Source: Bacteroidota bacterium (GTDB lineage Bacteria > Bacteroidota > Ignavibacteria > Kryptoniales > JAKASW01). From it: a stretch of 64,000 bases of DNA. The notes under the pieces are model-generated. The model saw only the letters and a list, made by a program, of their open reading frames with translations, had not been told where the DNA came from and searched no databases. Positions 51,101 through 59,386 of the stretch are shown here, piece after piece. Position 1 is the stretch's first letter. Every line of letters starts with the position of its first letter. The stretch spans positions 49,503 through 113,502 of the forward strand of contig JAJZVO010000006.1 of the NCBI GenBank assembly GCA_021845665.1, given 5' to 3'. The position numbers and the translations under genes were made by a program.

Positions 51101-51983
51101 ACGTGTGCTGGCAGAGGGAGAAGTCCTCGACTACCCGCTGACGATACGTCATGTTTCCGGGAAGACTACCGACGTCCTGTACAACGCGACCGTTTACAGA
51201 AACGACAATGGTAATTTCCAGGGAGTGTTTGCGGCCGCAAGGGATATAACGGAGATCCGGCGGGCACAGGAAGAGCAGCGGATGCTGATAGCGGAACTGG
51301 CCAGGTCCAACACCGATCTGGAACAATTTGCATACGTCGCATCCCACGATCTCCAGGAACCGCTCAGAATGATATCGAGCTATACGCAACTTCTTGCCCG
51401 GAGGTACAAGGATAAACTGGATTCGGATGCAAATGAATTCATAGGGTTCGCCGTGGATGGTGCAGTCAGGCTTCAGGCTCTCATTAACAGCCTGCTGACA
51501 TATTCGCGTGTCGGGCGGAGAGGCAATCCATTTACTGAAGTCGACTGCCATAACGTGGTTGCCGAAGCGATCGTGAATTTGAAGGCCGCCGTTGAGGAGA
51601 GCGGGGCGTCGATAGAAACGGACGACATGCCTGTCATAAAAGGCGATGAGATGCAGCTTGTGCAGCTGTTCCAGAATCTTATCGGCAACTCCATAAAATT
51701 CCGCAGCGACGAGAGTCCGCAAATTAAGATTTCCGCAAGGCTGGAGGACTCAAAATGGGTCTTCAGCATCTCCGATAACGGCATAGGCATTGACCCGCAG
51801 TACCGCGATAGAATATTTGTGATTTTCCAGAGGCTGCATCCACGTGAGAAGTACGAGGGGACCGGGATGGGGCTCGCCATTTGTAAGAAAATTGTCGAAC
51901 GGCACGGCGGAAAAATCTGGTTTGAATCGGCGCCGGGGTCGGGGGCTACATTCTTTTTCACAATCCCGACATCAAAGGAGTGA
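48156..51983 (+). CDS. Multi-PAS/GAF sensor histidine kinase
   Basis: The 1275-residue protein is soluble, without transmembrane segments. After a basic N-terminus come PAS (~50-165), GAF (~185-335; FRPWRDQAVKRGYASSL), PAS (~350-480), PAS (~490-600), GAF (~615-760), PAS (~770-890), PAS (~925-1045), then HisKA with intact His in ASHDLQEPLRMISSYTQLL and an ATPase domain with NLIGNSIKF, SDNGIGID and GTGMGLAIC. The phytochrome-type transmitter fits the Rcp1-type receiver encoded 3 bp downstream. PAS ligands cannot be read from sequence. Confidence 0.92.
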   Translation: MDHAGKKAGNHKGKRTATPVRAVKQPKRKSMPVQEQAGSQKGVHEELVEQMALLADANDAIIGYDAGFRVVFWNDMACSLYGYSSKEALGKLGHELLKSEYPEAPREAFLKKAEAAGRFTAESIRTTKGNRRIHVDTHVLVQRDKSGKLIGYLAVDRDITKLKDRETQLVRLNRALNALRHSSEAIEKAKDEKAFLDDVCRIIVQDCGHAMMWIGYREDDDFKSVKPAAYSGFEEGYLDTLKITWADTERGQGPTGTAVRTGKATVCRNMQTDPKFRPWRDQAVKRGYASSLSIPFFDEERVLGALTIYSKEPDPFTEDEIGLLTELADDLAHGMKVIRLRKARERIERELRVSEANAEALIKYAPAAIYEIDLERRRFISVNDVMIHMLGYTREELLSMDPSYLLDGESRASFAERIKKELSGESIDESVEYRAFRKDGAEMYGLLNVSLNASPGTPHRALVVAYDITEKKKTEEILRRSRENYRQLVESSGSIILRVDKDMRITFMNGFGLRFFGYSPNEIIGKKAVGTIIPARAENGFDTASMAEDLIRHPDNYATNVHQNVRKDGSLVWVSWANSPIYDSDGRLAEILSIGNDLSEQKEVEQALKRTESLFKLLSDIGRQLLASDNPPQIINDLCGQVLAFLDCKVFFNYLADESAGNMVLNAYAGVSDEEADRIRHLDFGLSVSGTVARDGKRIIAGDIQNTYDPLTDLVKEFGVQAYCSHPLKAQGKVIGTLSFGSRKKTRFTDEEIELMRTVADQVAMAMQRVDSEKKLRQAAHRWQITFDSIPDMVSIQDKDFRLVSVNKAYEKAFNLSSDELRGRRCYEIVHHSNCPVKDCPHDKTLKTRETATEIIYEPLLKAYLEVTTSPLFGEGGELLGTVHVAKDVTSRKKSEDELKRHREHLEELVAEQTNEIRAANAYNRRLLEVSLDPLLTISADGKLTDVNRAVELVTGVPRSRLIGSSFSDYFTEPEKAEEGYKRVLAEGEVLDYPLTIRHVSGKTTDVLYNATVYRNDNGNFQGVFAAARDITEIRRAQEEQRMLIAELARSNTDLEQFAYVASHDLQEPLRMISSYTQLLARRYKDKLDSDANEFIGFAVDGAVRLQALINSLLTYSRVGRRGNPFTEVDCHNVVAEAIVNLKAAVEESGASIETDDMPVIKGDEMQLVQLFQNLIGNSIKFRSDESPQIKISARLEDSKWVFSISDNGIGIDPQYRDRIFVIFQRLHPREKYEGTGMGLAICKKIVERHGGKIWFESAPGSGATFFFTIPTSKE

Positions 51984-51986
51984 TGT

Positions 51987-52442
51987 ATGATTGATACGGC
52001 TTTGACACTCGCAAGGATCCTTCTCGTGGAGGACAATCCGGGGGATGTAAGACTGACGGAGGAGGCCCTGAAAGAAGGCAAGATCATGAATAAGCTTTCG
52101 GTGGTCAACGATGGGGTGGAAGCCATGGACTATCTCAGGCGCAGAGGACGTTACGCGGATGCCGCCCGCCCCGATTTGATATTGCTGGATCTTAACCTTC
52201 CGAAAAAAAACGGGAGGGAAGTCCTGGCAGAAATTAAATCTGATGAGTCGCTCAGGCGCATACCTGTGGTTATTCTTACGGTGTCGAGGGCTGAGGAAGA
52301 TATCCTGAAATCGTATGACCTTCACGCGAATTGCTATATCTCGAAACCGATTGACTTCGATCAGTTCATAAAGGTGGTCCGGACAATTGAAAATTTCTGG
52401 TTCAGCATCGTCCTCCTGCCGCCGGATAACAGCAACGGTTGA
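51987..52442 (+). CDS. Rcp1-type single-domain response regulator
   Basis: The 151-residue receiver has [18 protein letters not shown], the phosphoacceptor Asp in [13 protein letters not shown], Thr in [13 protein letters not shown] and Lys in YISKPIDF. The NPGDVRLT pattern and the long loop are typical of Rcp1-like partners of phytochrome-type kinases. It starts 3 bp after the kinase stop, so it is probably its direct partner and passes phosphate on or acts alone. Confidence 0.92.
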   Translation: MIDTALTLARILLVEDNPGDVRLTEEALKEGKIMNKLSVVNDGVEAMDYLRRRGRYADAARPDLILLDLNLPKKNGREVLAEIKSDESLRRIPVVILTVSRAEEDILKSYDLHANCYISKPIDFDQFIKVVRTIENFWFSIVLLPPDNSNG

Positions 52443-52510
52443 GGGAGATTGTGCCGTGACATCTGTGGAATCACGCTCGTTGTTCTTTCCCAGGCATAAA
52501 GGGGATTGAC

Positions 52511-54364
52511 ATGCCGACCGAAGCGATAAGGATCCTGATAGTTGAAGATAATCCCGGAGACGCCCGTCTTATAGAGATCATGCTGAAGGAAGCCGGTGTC
52601 CACGACTTCACGACGGCCAGGGTGCCCACCAAGCTGGATGCGTTTGCAACGCTTGCCAATTCCAAATGGGATTTGATTTTGCTCGACCTTAACCTTCCGG
52701 ACAGCTCGGGGATAGCTACATGCGAATCGTTTCTTGTTGAATTCCCAAATGTGCCGATTGTCGTCCTGACGGGGATCGACGACCAGGCTATCGGAGAATC
52801 TGCGATAAGGATGGGGGCGCAGGATTATCTAGTCAAAGGAAATTTCGGCGAGGGCGCCTTCGCCAGAGCTCTTCGCTTCAGCATTGACCGTTATCAATTC
52901 AACCGGCGGATAAAGGAAGACGAGGAAAGATTCCACCTCATAATGGAGAACGCGAATGACCTCATAAGCCTCGTGGACCAGGAAGGGCGGATGAGGAATG
53001 TCAGCGCGTCGTTCGAACGGACTCTGGGCTTCCCGCGGAGTCAGTTACTGAATATGAAAATGGCCGATCTGATTTTCCGTGAGGATCTCGCTCGAATACC
53101 GGACTGGCAGTGCCTGAGGTCTGCGACCTTCCGGGTAAAGGACTCTCATGGCCGACTGAGGCACATCGAAGGTTACAGCAAGGTCATCCCGTGGAGAAGT
53201 GAACAATACGTATTCAATGACTGGAGGGACATTACTGACAGGATCGTGTATGAGGAGGAATTGCGTAAAGAGAGGATGTTCACGGAATTTTCGATCAATG
53301 CTCTCCCTGGAATATTCATTCTTATCGATGAACGCAGCAGGATGGTGATGTGGAACGAAAAATTCGCCTCTATCATGGAGTATGGTCATGGCGAACTGCA
53401 GCATTCATCTATCGGAATGCTTTGCGCAAACGAGGCGAAGGAGGCTATCGGCAATATAGTCAGGGAAGGATTTACCGAAGGCAGCTCATCGGGAGAGATC
53501 GAGACGATTTCGAAGTCCGGGAAATGCTATCCATATTTCCTTACTGCCCGCCGCATGAGCATGGACGGCCGGGGATACCTTATCATAACCGGCATCGATA
53601 TTACCGCTAGGAAGCAGGCGGAAGACCAGGTCAGAAGACTCAATGAAGAGCTCGAGATGCGAGTGGCAGATCGGACGGCCCAGCTTGAAATGGCAAACAG
53701 TGAACTCGAGGCATTCAATTTCTCGGTGTCGCATGACCTTCGCACCCCCCTGGCGGCTGTTGAAAGCTTCGCACGCTTCCTGAAGGAGGATATTTACAAT
53801 TCATGCGATGACCGGGGAAAGGATTATATAGACAGGATAATCTCTTCGTCCGAAAGAATGGAACACCTCATCGCCGATCTTCTAAACCTTTCCAGGATTT
53901 CAAGGGTCTCTGTCCAACCGGCAGCCCTATACCTTGACGAGATCGCGGAAAAGGTCGTCGCCGAGCTTAAGAGGACCGATTCGGATAGGAAAATCAGAAT
54001 AGTGATCGAACCGCAAATGCGGATCCGAGGAGACATGAGACTCCTCTCCGTCGTCATGGATAACCTATTGTCAAACGCGTGGAAATTCACGGGCGGGAAA
54101 GGAGATGCCGAAATCCAAGTCGGCATGAAAAAGGGAGATGATCAGAATGTCTATTTTGTCAGGGACAACGGCATTGGCTTCAACATAAACGATGCAGGGA
54201 GGTTATTCGAGCCTTTCGAGCAGCTTCATGAAAGCAAACAGTATGAGGGAACGGGTATCGGCCTTGCGATCGTGAAGCGAATAATTACCAAACACGGCGG
54301 GGCTGTATGGGCCGAAGGGAAAGTGAATGAAGGTGCTACTTTCTATTTCACTATTGGGCAATGA
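52511..54364 (+). CDS. REC-PAS-PAS histidine kinase
   Basis: This 617-residue protein begins with a receiver domain (~1-125; ILIVEDNPGDARLIEIML, Asp in [13 protein letters not shown], Lys in YLVKGNFG), then two PAS domains (~138-260 and ~265-385), a coiled linker, HisKA with His in FSVSHDLRTPLAAVESFA, and an ATPase domain with NLLSNAWKF, RDNGIGFN and GTGIGLAIV. It can receive phosphate from the upstream module and pass it on, forming a relay. GGGGATTG precedes the ATG at 52511. Confidence 0.92.
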   Translation: MPTEAIRILIVEDNPGDARLIEIMLKEAGVHDFTTARVPTKLDAFATLANSKWDLILLDLNLPDSSGIATCESFLVEFPNVPIVVLTGIDDQAIGESAIRMGAQDYLVKGNFGEGAFARALRFSIDRYQFNRRIKEDEERFHLIMENANDLISLVDQEGRMRNVSASFERTLGFPRSQLLNMKMADLIFREDLARIPDWQCLRSATFRVKDSHGRLRHIEGYSKVIPWRSEQYVFNDWRDITDRIVYEEELRKERMFTEFSINALPGIFILIDERSRMVMWNEKFASIMEYGHGELQHSSIGMLCANEAKEAIGNIVREGFTEGSSSGEIETISKSGKCYPYFLTARRMSMDGRGYLIITGIDITARKQAEDQVRRLNEELEMRVADRTAQLEMANSELEAFNFSVSHDLRTPLAAVESFARFLKEDIYNSCDDRGKDYIDRIISSSERMEHLIADLLNLSRISRVSVQPAALYLDEIAEKVVAELKRTDSDRKIRIVIEPQMRIRGDMRLLSVVMDNLLSNAWKFTGGKGDAEIQVGMKKGDDQNVYFVRDNGIGFNINDAGRLFEPFEQLHESKQYEGTGIGLAIVKRIITKHGGAVWAEGKVNEGATFYFTIGQ

Positions 54365-54395
54365 GAGATAATTCTTTGAATATGAAGGATGACGC

Positions 54396-55799
54396 ATGAC
54401 GAAGGTTCTCATCATCGACGATGATGAATCAATCCGGATAATCCTCACCAGGCTGGTTAGCGAGGCCGTATCCGGTACCGACGGGGGAGTGCCTGACAGT
54501 GATCTCACAACCGGATTTGAGTACCGTCTCCTGGAAGCGGAGAACGGCGCCGATGGTATAAGGATCATCGAGCAGGAACATCCCGATGTGATAATCTCCG
54601 ATCTCCTTATGCCCGGGATCGGAGGACTGGATGTACTCAGGCGGGCTAAGGAAATTGACGATGGTGTTCCTGTGATCATCGTGACCGCGTTCGACGAAAT
54701 GTCGAGTACAATACAGGCGATTCAGCTTGGGGCGTTCGATTTCGTTTCCAAACCGATCGACCATGAAGCGTTCAAAACGCTTGTGGCGCGCGCCCTCGAA
54801 ATGAAACGATTGAATGACAGTGGTTTGATCGGTACCCCCGGAGAAGCAGCGGGAAATCAGCCCGAGCCAGTCCTGGTGGGTAACAGCCGTGAAATGAAGG
54901 ACATCTTCAAACAAATCGGCATGGTCTCCGGCAACCGCGTGACCGTACTCGTTCAAGGCGAGAGCGGGACCGGAAAGGAAATCGTGGCACGAATAATCCA
55001 CTCGTCAGGCGTTACCAGGAACGAGCCGTTCGTGGCGGTCAATTGCAGCGCGCTGACGGAGACGCTGCTGGAGAGTGAGCTGTTTGGACACGTCAAAGGC
55101 GCATTCACCGGCGCTATCCGCGATAAGAAAGGTAAATTTGAACTTGCCGCTGCTGGAACGATTTTCCTGGATGAAGTATCCGAAATGTCACCGGAACTGC
55201 AGGTGAAACTCCTTAGAGTCATACAGGAAAGACAGTTCGAGAAAGTGGGTGGCGAGCTGTCAATCCCTGTCGACGCAAGAATAATCGCCGCTACAAACAA
55301 AGACCTGTCAGGAATGGTAGAGATGGGAAAATTCAGGGAAGATCTCTTCTACAGGCTTAAGGTCTTCTCTATCGACATCCCGCCACTCCGCGCAAGAAAA
55401 GGCGACATCCCGCAGCTCGTCGTATATTTTTTGGCACGAATTAATACCAGGCTCCATAAGAACGTGAACATAGTTCCATATGAGGTAATGGACATTCTTC
55501 AGGGCTATGATTGGGTCGGCAATGTACGAGAACTGGAAAACGTCCTTACTCAAGGGGTGCTCCTTGCGAGGGGAAATGTGCTTGAACGCGGGTGCATTGT
55601 GCTGGACCAGAACAGGCTTGCTCGCGGAGTGACTGTCGCAAACAAGGATCTTACCCTGGCGGAAGTCGAGCTGGAATACATAAGGAAAGTCCTTCGGAAA
55701 GTCAACTGGAACAAGAGTGAAGCTACGAAGATTCTCGGAATATCGAAGTCTACTCTTTACAGTAAGATCCAGGAGTACCGCTTAGAGAAAGATGAATAG
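54396..55799 (+). CDS. NtrC-type sigma-54 response regulator
   Basis: The 467-residue regulator has a receiver (~1-130; DDDE, Asp in VIISDLLMPG, Lys in FVSKPID), a AAA+ domain (~150-390; Walker A GESGTGKE, sigma-54 contact GAFTGA, Walker B GTIFLDEV), and a Fis-type helix-turn-helix (ATKILGISKSTLYSKIQEY) at the C-terminus. It activates sigma-54 promoters. It is the probable output of the kinase relay upstream, 31 bp after the REC-PAS kinase gene. Confidence 0.93.
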   Translation: MTKVLIIDDDESIRIILTRLVSEAVSGTDGGVPDSDLTTGFEYRLLEAENGADGIRIIEQEHPDVIISDLLMPGIGGLDVLRRAKEIDDGVPVIIVTAFDEMSSTIQAIQLGAFDFVSKPIDHEAFKTLVARALEMKRLNDSGLIGTPGEAAGNQPEPVLVGNSREMKDIFKQIGMVSGNRVTVLVQGESGTGKEIVARIIHSSGVTRNEPFVAVNCSALTETLLESELFGHVKGAFTGAIRDKKGKFELAAAGTIFLDEVSEMSPELQVKLLRVIQERQFEKVGGELSIPVDARIIAATNKDLSGMVEMGKFREDLFYRLKVFSIDIPPLRARKGDIPQLVVYFLARINTRLHKNVNIVPYEVMDILQGYDWVGNVRELENVLTQGVLLARGNVLERGCIVLDQNRLARGVTVANKDLTLAEVELEYIRKVLRKVNWNKSEATKILGISKSTLYSKIQEYRLEKDE

Positions 55800-56125
55800 A
55801 AGAATCTGCCTCACTCGTTCTTCTGAGTGCCAGACGAAGCCGCTACGCCGGTAGAGCGCGGTATGAGGTAAAGTATTATCGAATCAAGGGGGTGACGCTT
55901 GATTCGAGTCCCGCGTCACTTCAGACAGCTGAGACACACGCGTTCGTTTTTCGCACCGACTTTCCTGAAATCGGACGATGCCGGCATCGTCAGCCGGAAC
56001 ATATCCTCAAAACTGACCCATCAACAGTGTATTTATCATCGGCACCGTTCTTGAAACATTTGAAATGATTCTGCTCTCTTTAGAGCAAGGGAATTCAACA
56101 ACCGAATATTGACTAGGAAGATGAA
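55800..56125. other. Intergenic region with several palindromes
   Basis: This 326-bp gap contains no supported gene. It holds a hairpin CGAATCAAG...CTTGATTCG near 55880-55906, an 18-bp perfect palindrome (55974-55991) and a small hairpin TGCTCT...AGAGCA near 56072-56087. They may include a transcript end for the NtrC-type gene and an operator for the CheW-like gene. Confidence 0.45.
55974..55991. promoter_or_regulatory. 18-bp perfect palindrome
   Basis: GACGATGCCGGCATCGTC reads identically on both strands. It lies about 135 bp upstream of the CheW-like gene. The perfect dyad is a candidate binding site for a dimeric regulator, possibly for the NtrC-type protein encoded just upstream. No other copy was noticed in the window. 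Confidence 0.4.
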
Positions 56126-56584
56126 TTGTCTCCACACAAAGAAATACCGGCTGGAATCGTGGTCTTCAAAATTGCGGAACAGGATTTATGTCTCGATATC
56201 AGGTTTCTGGATGGAATCATAAAGCCATCTGAACTTGTTTTTGGCCGACCGGGTGACGCCGCAGAAGAAAATCGAGTAGTCTTCAACGGGGTCGAATATC
56301 TTATTGCGGATTTTGCGCCGCTCTTTGGTAAGAAGGAATCGGCGACGACCGATAAGGGGAGGCTTCTGTTGATCGAACACATGGAACAAAAGCTCGCGTT
56401 CCATGTCGACGAAGTTACACAAATTATTACGACCGGCGCCGGCAATGAGAGTGACCTGCAGTTTGTTGTGACCGATGGGACTCCGAACCTTAGCGGATAT
56501 TACCGGGATCGGGCCAAAAAACTCTGGCAAATCGATTTCGACGGATTGATTGGAGATTCAACACATTTGCCAGGGGTTGCTTAG
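56126..56584 (+). CDS. Stand-alone CheW-like protein
   Basis: The 152-residue protein starts at TTG (56126) with AGGAAG 5 bp upstream. The CheW fold is indicated by IVVFKIAEQDLCLDIRFLDGIIKP, NRVVFNGVEYLIADFAPLFG, RLLLIEHMEQKLAFHVDEVTQII and the WQIDFDGL end. No CheA, CheY or chemoreceptor gene is adjacent. It may couple another receptor system or act as a scaffold in the signalling island. Confidence 0.82.
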   Translation: MSPHKEIPAGIVVFKIAEQDLCLDIRFLDGIIKPSELVFGRPGDAAEENRVVFNGVEYLIADFAPLFGKKESATTDKGRLLLIEHMEQKLAFHVDEVTQIITTGAGNESDLQFVVTDGTPNLSGYYRDRAKKLWQIDFDGLIGDSTHLPGVA

Positions 56585-56885
56585 TTCATCTTCTTGATTG
56601 TCCCATTTCTATTGTATAATTCTGTTGTTCATTCGAATTGCCCTCCCAATATTCTTCTCATCATCCTCTTCCCTTTCCAGTAATCAAACTCCACGTTCCG
56701 AAAACCGAACGACAATTGTGCAGCATACGTTCATGGTTGCGGAATTAAGCCTGATTTCATGCTTCGACTGCGGCATTATAATTGGAGTATGCTGAAGGTC
56801 GATCCATACGGGTAAGAGAAGTGCCGGAGGTAAAACGCTAAGCCTTCCCGGCTAACTATATACATCATCAAATGCGGAGCCAAAC
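56585..56885. other. Intergenic region upstream of the ECF sigma factor
   Basis: No gene is supported in this 301-bp gap. Two TATAAT hexamers occur (56615-56620 with a TTGATT 15 bp upstream; 56777-56782 without a good -35). Either could be the sigma factor promoter; neither is strong. Confidence 0.35.
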
Positions 56886-57494
56886 GTGGAAAATGTAGAT
56901 GCAAGACAGAGGGCGTTTGAAACGGAGATGCTGCCGCACATGTCGGCATTATTTTATTATGCGCTTTCGAAGACAAATAATCTAATGGATGCCGAAGACC
57001 TTCTGCAGGACACCCTAATGAATGCTTATCGATACCTGGATAAGTTCGCGTCCGGCACGAATGCAAAGGGATGGCTTATCAGAATAATGACAAACTCTTT
57101 TATCAATCGCTATCGGAAGAAGTCGAAAGAGCCGGACAAAATCAATTATGATGATGCAGAGAAATATTATGCCTCTATGAATGGCCCTGCGACGGAGGAC
57201 AACAACCTCCAACGTGAATTGCTCGAAGGCCAATTGGGAGATGAAATCTCTCGCGCGTTGGAACATCTTCCGGATGAATACAGGACAGTAACTATCCTTT
57301 CCGATATTGAAGGTTACACGTATGAAGAAATCGGAGATTTTCTCGAGATCCCGATCGGGACAGTAAGGTCGAGGCTGCATCGTGCCAGGAAAATACTCCG
57401 GTCAATTTTGAAAGAGTACGCGATGGATCACGGTTACATTACCGACGTGCCCGAACCTGAAATGGTGCTGGTGTCGGAAAGGGATTACCGGTGA
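56886..57494 (+). CDS. ECF-type RNA polymerase sigma factor
   Basis: The 202-residue sigma-70 family protein has a region 2 (ALSKTNNLMDAEDLLQDTLM, GWLIRIMTNSFINRYRKK) and region 4 (HLPDEYRTVTILSDIEGY, EIGDFLEIPIGTVRSRLHRA). The GTG start has GGAG 6 bp upstream. No recognisable anti-sigma gene is coupled; the next frame, overlapping by 4 bp, encodes a 74-residue protein without zinc-finger features. Confidence 0.9.
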   Translation: MENVDARQRAFETEMLPHMSALFYYALSKTNNLMDAEDLLQDTLMNAYRYLDKFASGTNAKGWLIRIMTNSFINRYRKKSKEPDKINYDDAEKYYASMNGPATEDNNLQRELLEGQLGDEISRALEHLPDEYRTVTILSDIEGYTYEEIGDFLEIPIGTVRSRLHRARKILRSILKEYAMDHGYITDVPEPEMVLVSERDYR

Positions 57495-57715
57495 TATACA
57501 TATCTGCATATCGGGAAGAGGGTAGATTCCACTGTTCGCTGACCAACGGCAAGTTATCCGTCGATTGTGTGGGAGGGAGTTTCCCTGTGACCCTTACAAG
57601 GGCGGTCCTGAAGCTGACTGTCCGTCAGATGTGCGCAGTGTTCGTGAAACCAAGACCAGGCGTCATGACACGTCAGCTCATCCGGGATACCGAGTCAGAT
57701 ACTAAGGACCCCTGA
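57491..57715 (+). CDS. Small unknown protein coupled to the sigma factor
   Basis: A 74-residue frame starts at GTG overlapping the sigma factor stop by 4 bp, as in translationally coupled pairs. It has no recognisable domain, membrane helix or HxxxCxxC anti-sigma motif. Coding status is uncertain; it may be a diverged sigma-associated protein. Confidence 0.35.
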   Translation: MIYISAYREEGRFHCSLTNGKLSVDCVGGSFPVTLTRAVLKLTVRQMCAVFVKPRPGVMTRQLIRDTESDTKDP

Positions 57716-57818
57716 GCCCGGCATTCAGGAGCAGGTCTCCGGACCGGGCAGCGGTGTGAGTCGTGATTAAGGCTACCGGAATCCTGATCGAACAAACATT
57801 ACTTGTCAGGAGGGAATA

Positions 57819-58133
57819 ATGTCTAACGCTTCGTATGCATTTGTGGCGGATATCGGCACGAAGGATCCGGAAAGAATCGAACCGATTCTTGTGGATTTCC
57901 TCGGAGTGGACGGGATTCTCAGGACTGATTATGGCTTCAGGGTCCGATCCACTGTCAAGGGCCCGAACGCGAGAGAATTGAACAGAAGATTGCTTTCTCT
58001 TTTGAGACGCGCTGAACAAAACGCCACCCTGGAAGCAGAGTGGACATATAATGGCACAACTGAGCGTTTCGTCGATTATGAGCCCAGCGGCTGCAGAGTG
58101 GCCGTGATGGGGGCGTGGCACAGCAGGAGATGA
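57819..58133 (+). CDS. Small conserved-type protein of unknown function
   Basis: The 104-residue protein has a strong ribosome site (GGAGGG 4-5 bp before the ATG) and a balanced alpha/beta composition (FVADIGTKDPERIEPILVDF, ARELNRRLLSLLRRAEQ). The order of strands and helices could fit a small ACT- or ferredoxin-like fold, but I do not recognise it. It sits between the sigma factor and a pseudo-receiver gene. Confidence 0.55.
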   Translation: MSNASYAFVADIGTKDPERIEPILVDFLGVDGILRTDYGFRVRSTVKGPNARELNRRLLSLLRRAEQNATLEAEWTYNGTTERFVDYEPSGCRVAVMGAWHSRR

Positions 58134-58223
58134 AGGGCGCCGCGGTGGCAGAGAAGACCACGCCTCCGTTCTTTCGATGGACCTGATCGGCGCTTGATAA
58201 CTTCCAACAGCATGGAGGGCAAA

Positions 58224-58619
58224 ATGGCAAGGTCAAAACCGTTGATCGCGATAAGTGACTGCGAATCGACCATCCACATGTCATTTGTCGACAAGCTGAA
58301 ATGCAAAGGGTACCAGGTCATTGTTATGCCGGACAAGTGCAAGCTGTTTAATCTTCTAAGTACCGTCAAACCCGATCTGATAATCACAAGCGTGCGGTCT
58401 GATACCATAGACGGCCTGGAGTTCCTGGAGTCCGTTAAGGCCAGTTATAGGTTGCGGGAGATACCTGTCATCGTAGTGGGCTCACATCCTGAGCTGAGAA
58501 TGGAAGCGGAGCGTCTCGGAGCGGCTGAATTCTTGGAGAAGCCGGTTGGAGCAGAGCAATTTGAACAAGCCGTCGAATACGGGCTGGCGGGATCTCCTTG
58601 GGCCGCCACCGAAGCGTGA
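58224..58619 (+). CDS. Pseudo-receiver domain protein
   Basis: The 131-residue protein has a CheY-like fold (start at 58224 with GGAGGG upstream). The phosphoacceptor is missing: the strand-3 motif reads LIITSVRSD, with Ser56 where Asp is expected. The acidic pocket reads SDCE, with only one of the usual pair. The C-terminal Lys in FLEKPV is kept. It is therefore probably a phosphorylation-independent receiver used for protein contact. Confidence 0.78.
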   Translation: MARSKPLIAISDCESTIHMSFVDKLKCKGYQVIVMPDKCKLFNLLSTVKPDLIITSVRSDTIDGLEFLESVKASYRLREIPVIVVGSHPELRMEAERLGAAEFLEKPVGAEQFEQAVEYGLAGSPWAATEA

Positions 58620-58835
58620 AGGGAGAACTGAAAGATTAAACGGAGCCTTTCTGATATTTCCGATGAAAAGTCGCTCCCTGGCCGCCGGCACCGAGTGTTA
58701 ACCGCAGTCGATACCGACCGGCGTCTTACTCCGAAAGAAGAAATCGAGAGCGATCACAACAGTTTGTCGGGGGTAAGTCGGTTTTCGGACGAAGTAATGC
58801 AGGCATTTGTTTGGCTTCCTGAAAGCGTCAGTGCC
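58620..58835 (+). other. Possible small ORF interrupted by a MITE-like insertion
   Basis: A frame open from 58632 (GTG at 58695) encodes a coding-like stretch (LTAVDTDRRLTPKEEIESDH) and ends at a TGA supplied by the insertion at 58836. Removing the insertion and one 8-bp duplicate would extend the frame by about 30 further codons. It is a weak gene candidate, possibly inactivated. Confidence 0.3.
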
Positions 58836-58983
58836 GGGTCTGCGACAAATTTGTGAAACTATCGCCATTCATCAAAATGAACGGCTCAAAAAGTCTCAAA
58901 ACCCCATTCGGGGTTTCGGGCACCTTCACAGGCGTCCATTTTTAATGGATGCCGATGGTGCGTTATATTTTTGTCGCACACCC
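58836..58983. mobile_element. MITE-like element with terminal inverted repeats and 8-bp target duplication
   Basis: The 148-bp element starts GGGTCTGCGACAAATTT (58836-58852) and ends ATTTTTGTCGCACACCC (58967-58983), imperfect inverted repeats of 17 bp. It is flanked directly by TCAGTGCC at 58828-58835 and 58984-58991, an 8-bp target duplication. Inside are three strong hairpins: 58864-58885, 58899-58916, and 58920-58961 (with inner stem 58931-58953). No coding capacity. An 8-bp duplication with GGG ends fits families such as IS1595 or ISL3; the donor is not in the window. Confidence 0.82.
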
Positions 58984-59032
58984 TCAGTGCCGGCAAACCT
59001 TGCAAAAGCGGCATCAGAGTGATAAATTATAA

Positions 59033-59052
59033 ACCAAGAAAGTATTTCTTGG
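59033..59052. other. Perfect short hairpin upstream of tRNA-Glu
   Basis: CCAAGAAA and TTTCTTGG flank a GTA loop. It lies about 60 bp before the tRNA and after a possible TTGCAA-N17-TAAATT promoter (59000-59028). Confidence 0.35.
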
Positions 59053-59113
59053 CAATCTCACGGCGGCAAATCTCTCTATGAGTTGAGCGTAAACGCAGTC
59101 AGTGAGCAAGTTT

Positions 59114-59189
59114 GTCCCCATCGTCTAGCGGCCTAGGACATCGCCCTTTCACGGCGGTAACAGGGGTTCAAATCCCCTTGGGGACGCCA
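59114..59189 (+). tRNA. tRNA-Glu (anticodon TTC), CCA encoded
   Basis: A 76-nt cloverleaf is visible: acceptor stem GTCCCCA with TGGGGAC, anticodon loop CTTTCAC with TTC reading glutamate codons, T arm with GGTTCAAATCC, and an encoded CCA end (59187-59189). It precedes the C25 peptidase gene. Confidence 0.95.
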
Positions 59190-59216
59190 CCTACCCGAAA
59201 GAAGCTTCTGTTTCCC

Positions 59217-59246
59217 TTGAAACCTTAAACTGACTGCATATATATT
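59217..59246 (+). promoter_or_regulatory. Candidate promoter of the first C25 peptidase gene
   Basis: TTGAAA (59217-59222) and TATATT (59241-59246) are spaced by 18 bp. This leaves a ~135-nt leader with a short hairpin (GACGAA/TTCGTC) before the gene start at 59387. The layout parallels the clearer promoter and leader of the downstream paralogue. Confidence 0.5.
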
Positions 59247-59386
59247 CTGACAGACGAAGTTGAGGCCAAAGTTCGTCATGGATTTGAGGTTAACAGATCG
59301 TCAGACTCTTGAATGAGCTTTTCTTATGGAGTCTTACTATTAAGGTGGATGCGCGGCCTGGTATTCCAATTTTCGGAGATCCATTG

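Noticed and set aside
58836..58983. Structured small RNA or riboswitch at 58.84-58.98 kb
   Set aside because: The hairpins are real, but 8-bp direct repeats exactly outside the inverted ends are better explained by a MITE insertion.
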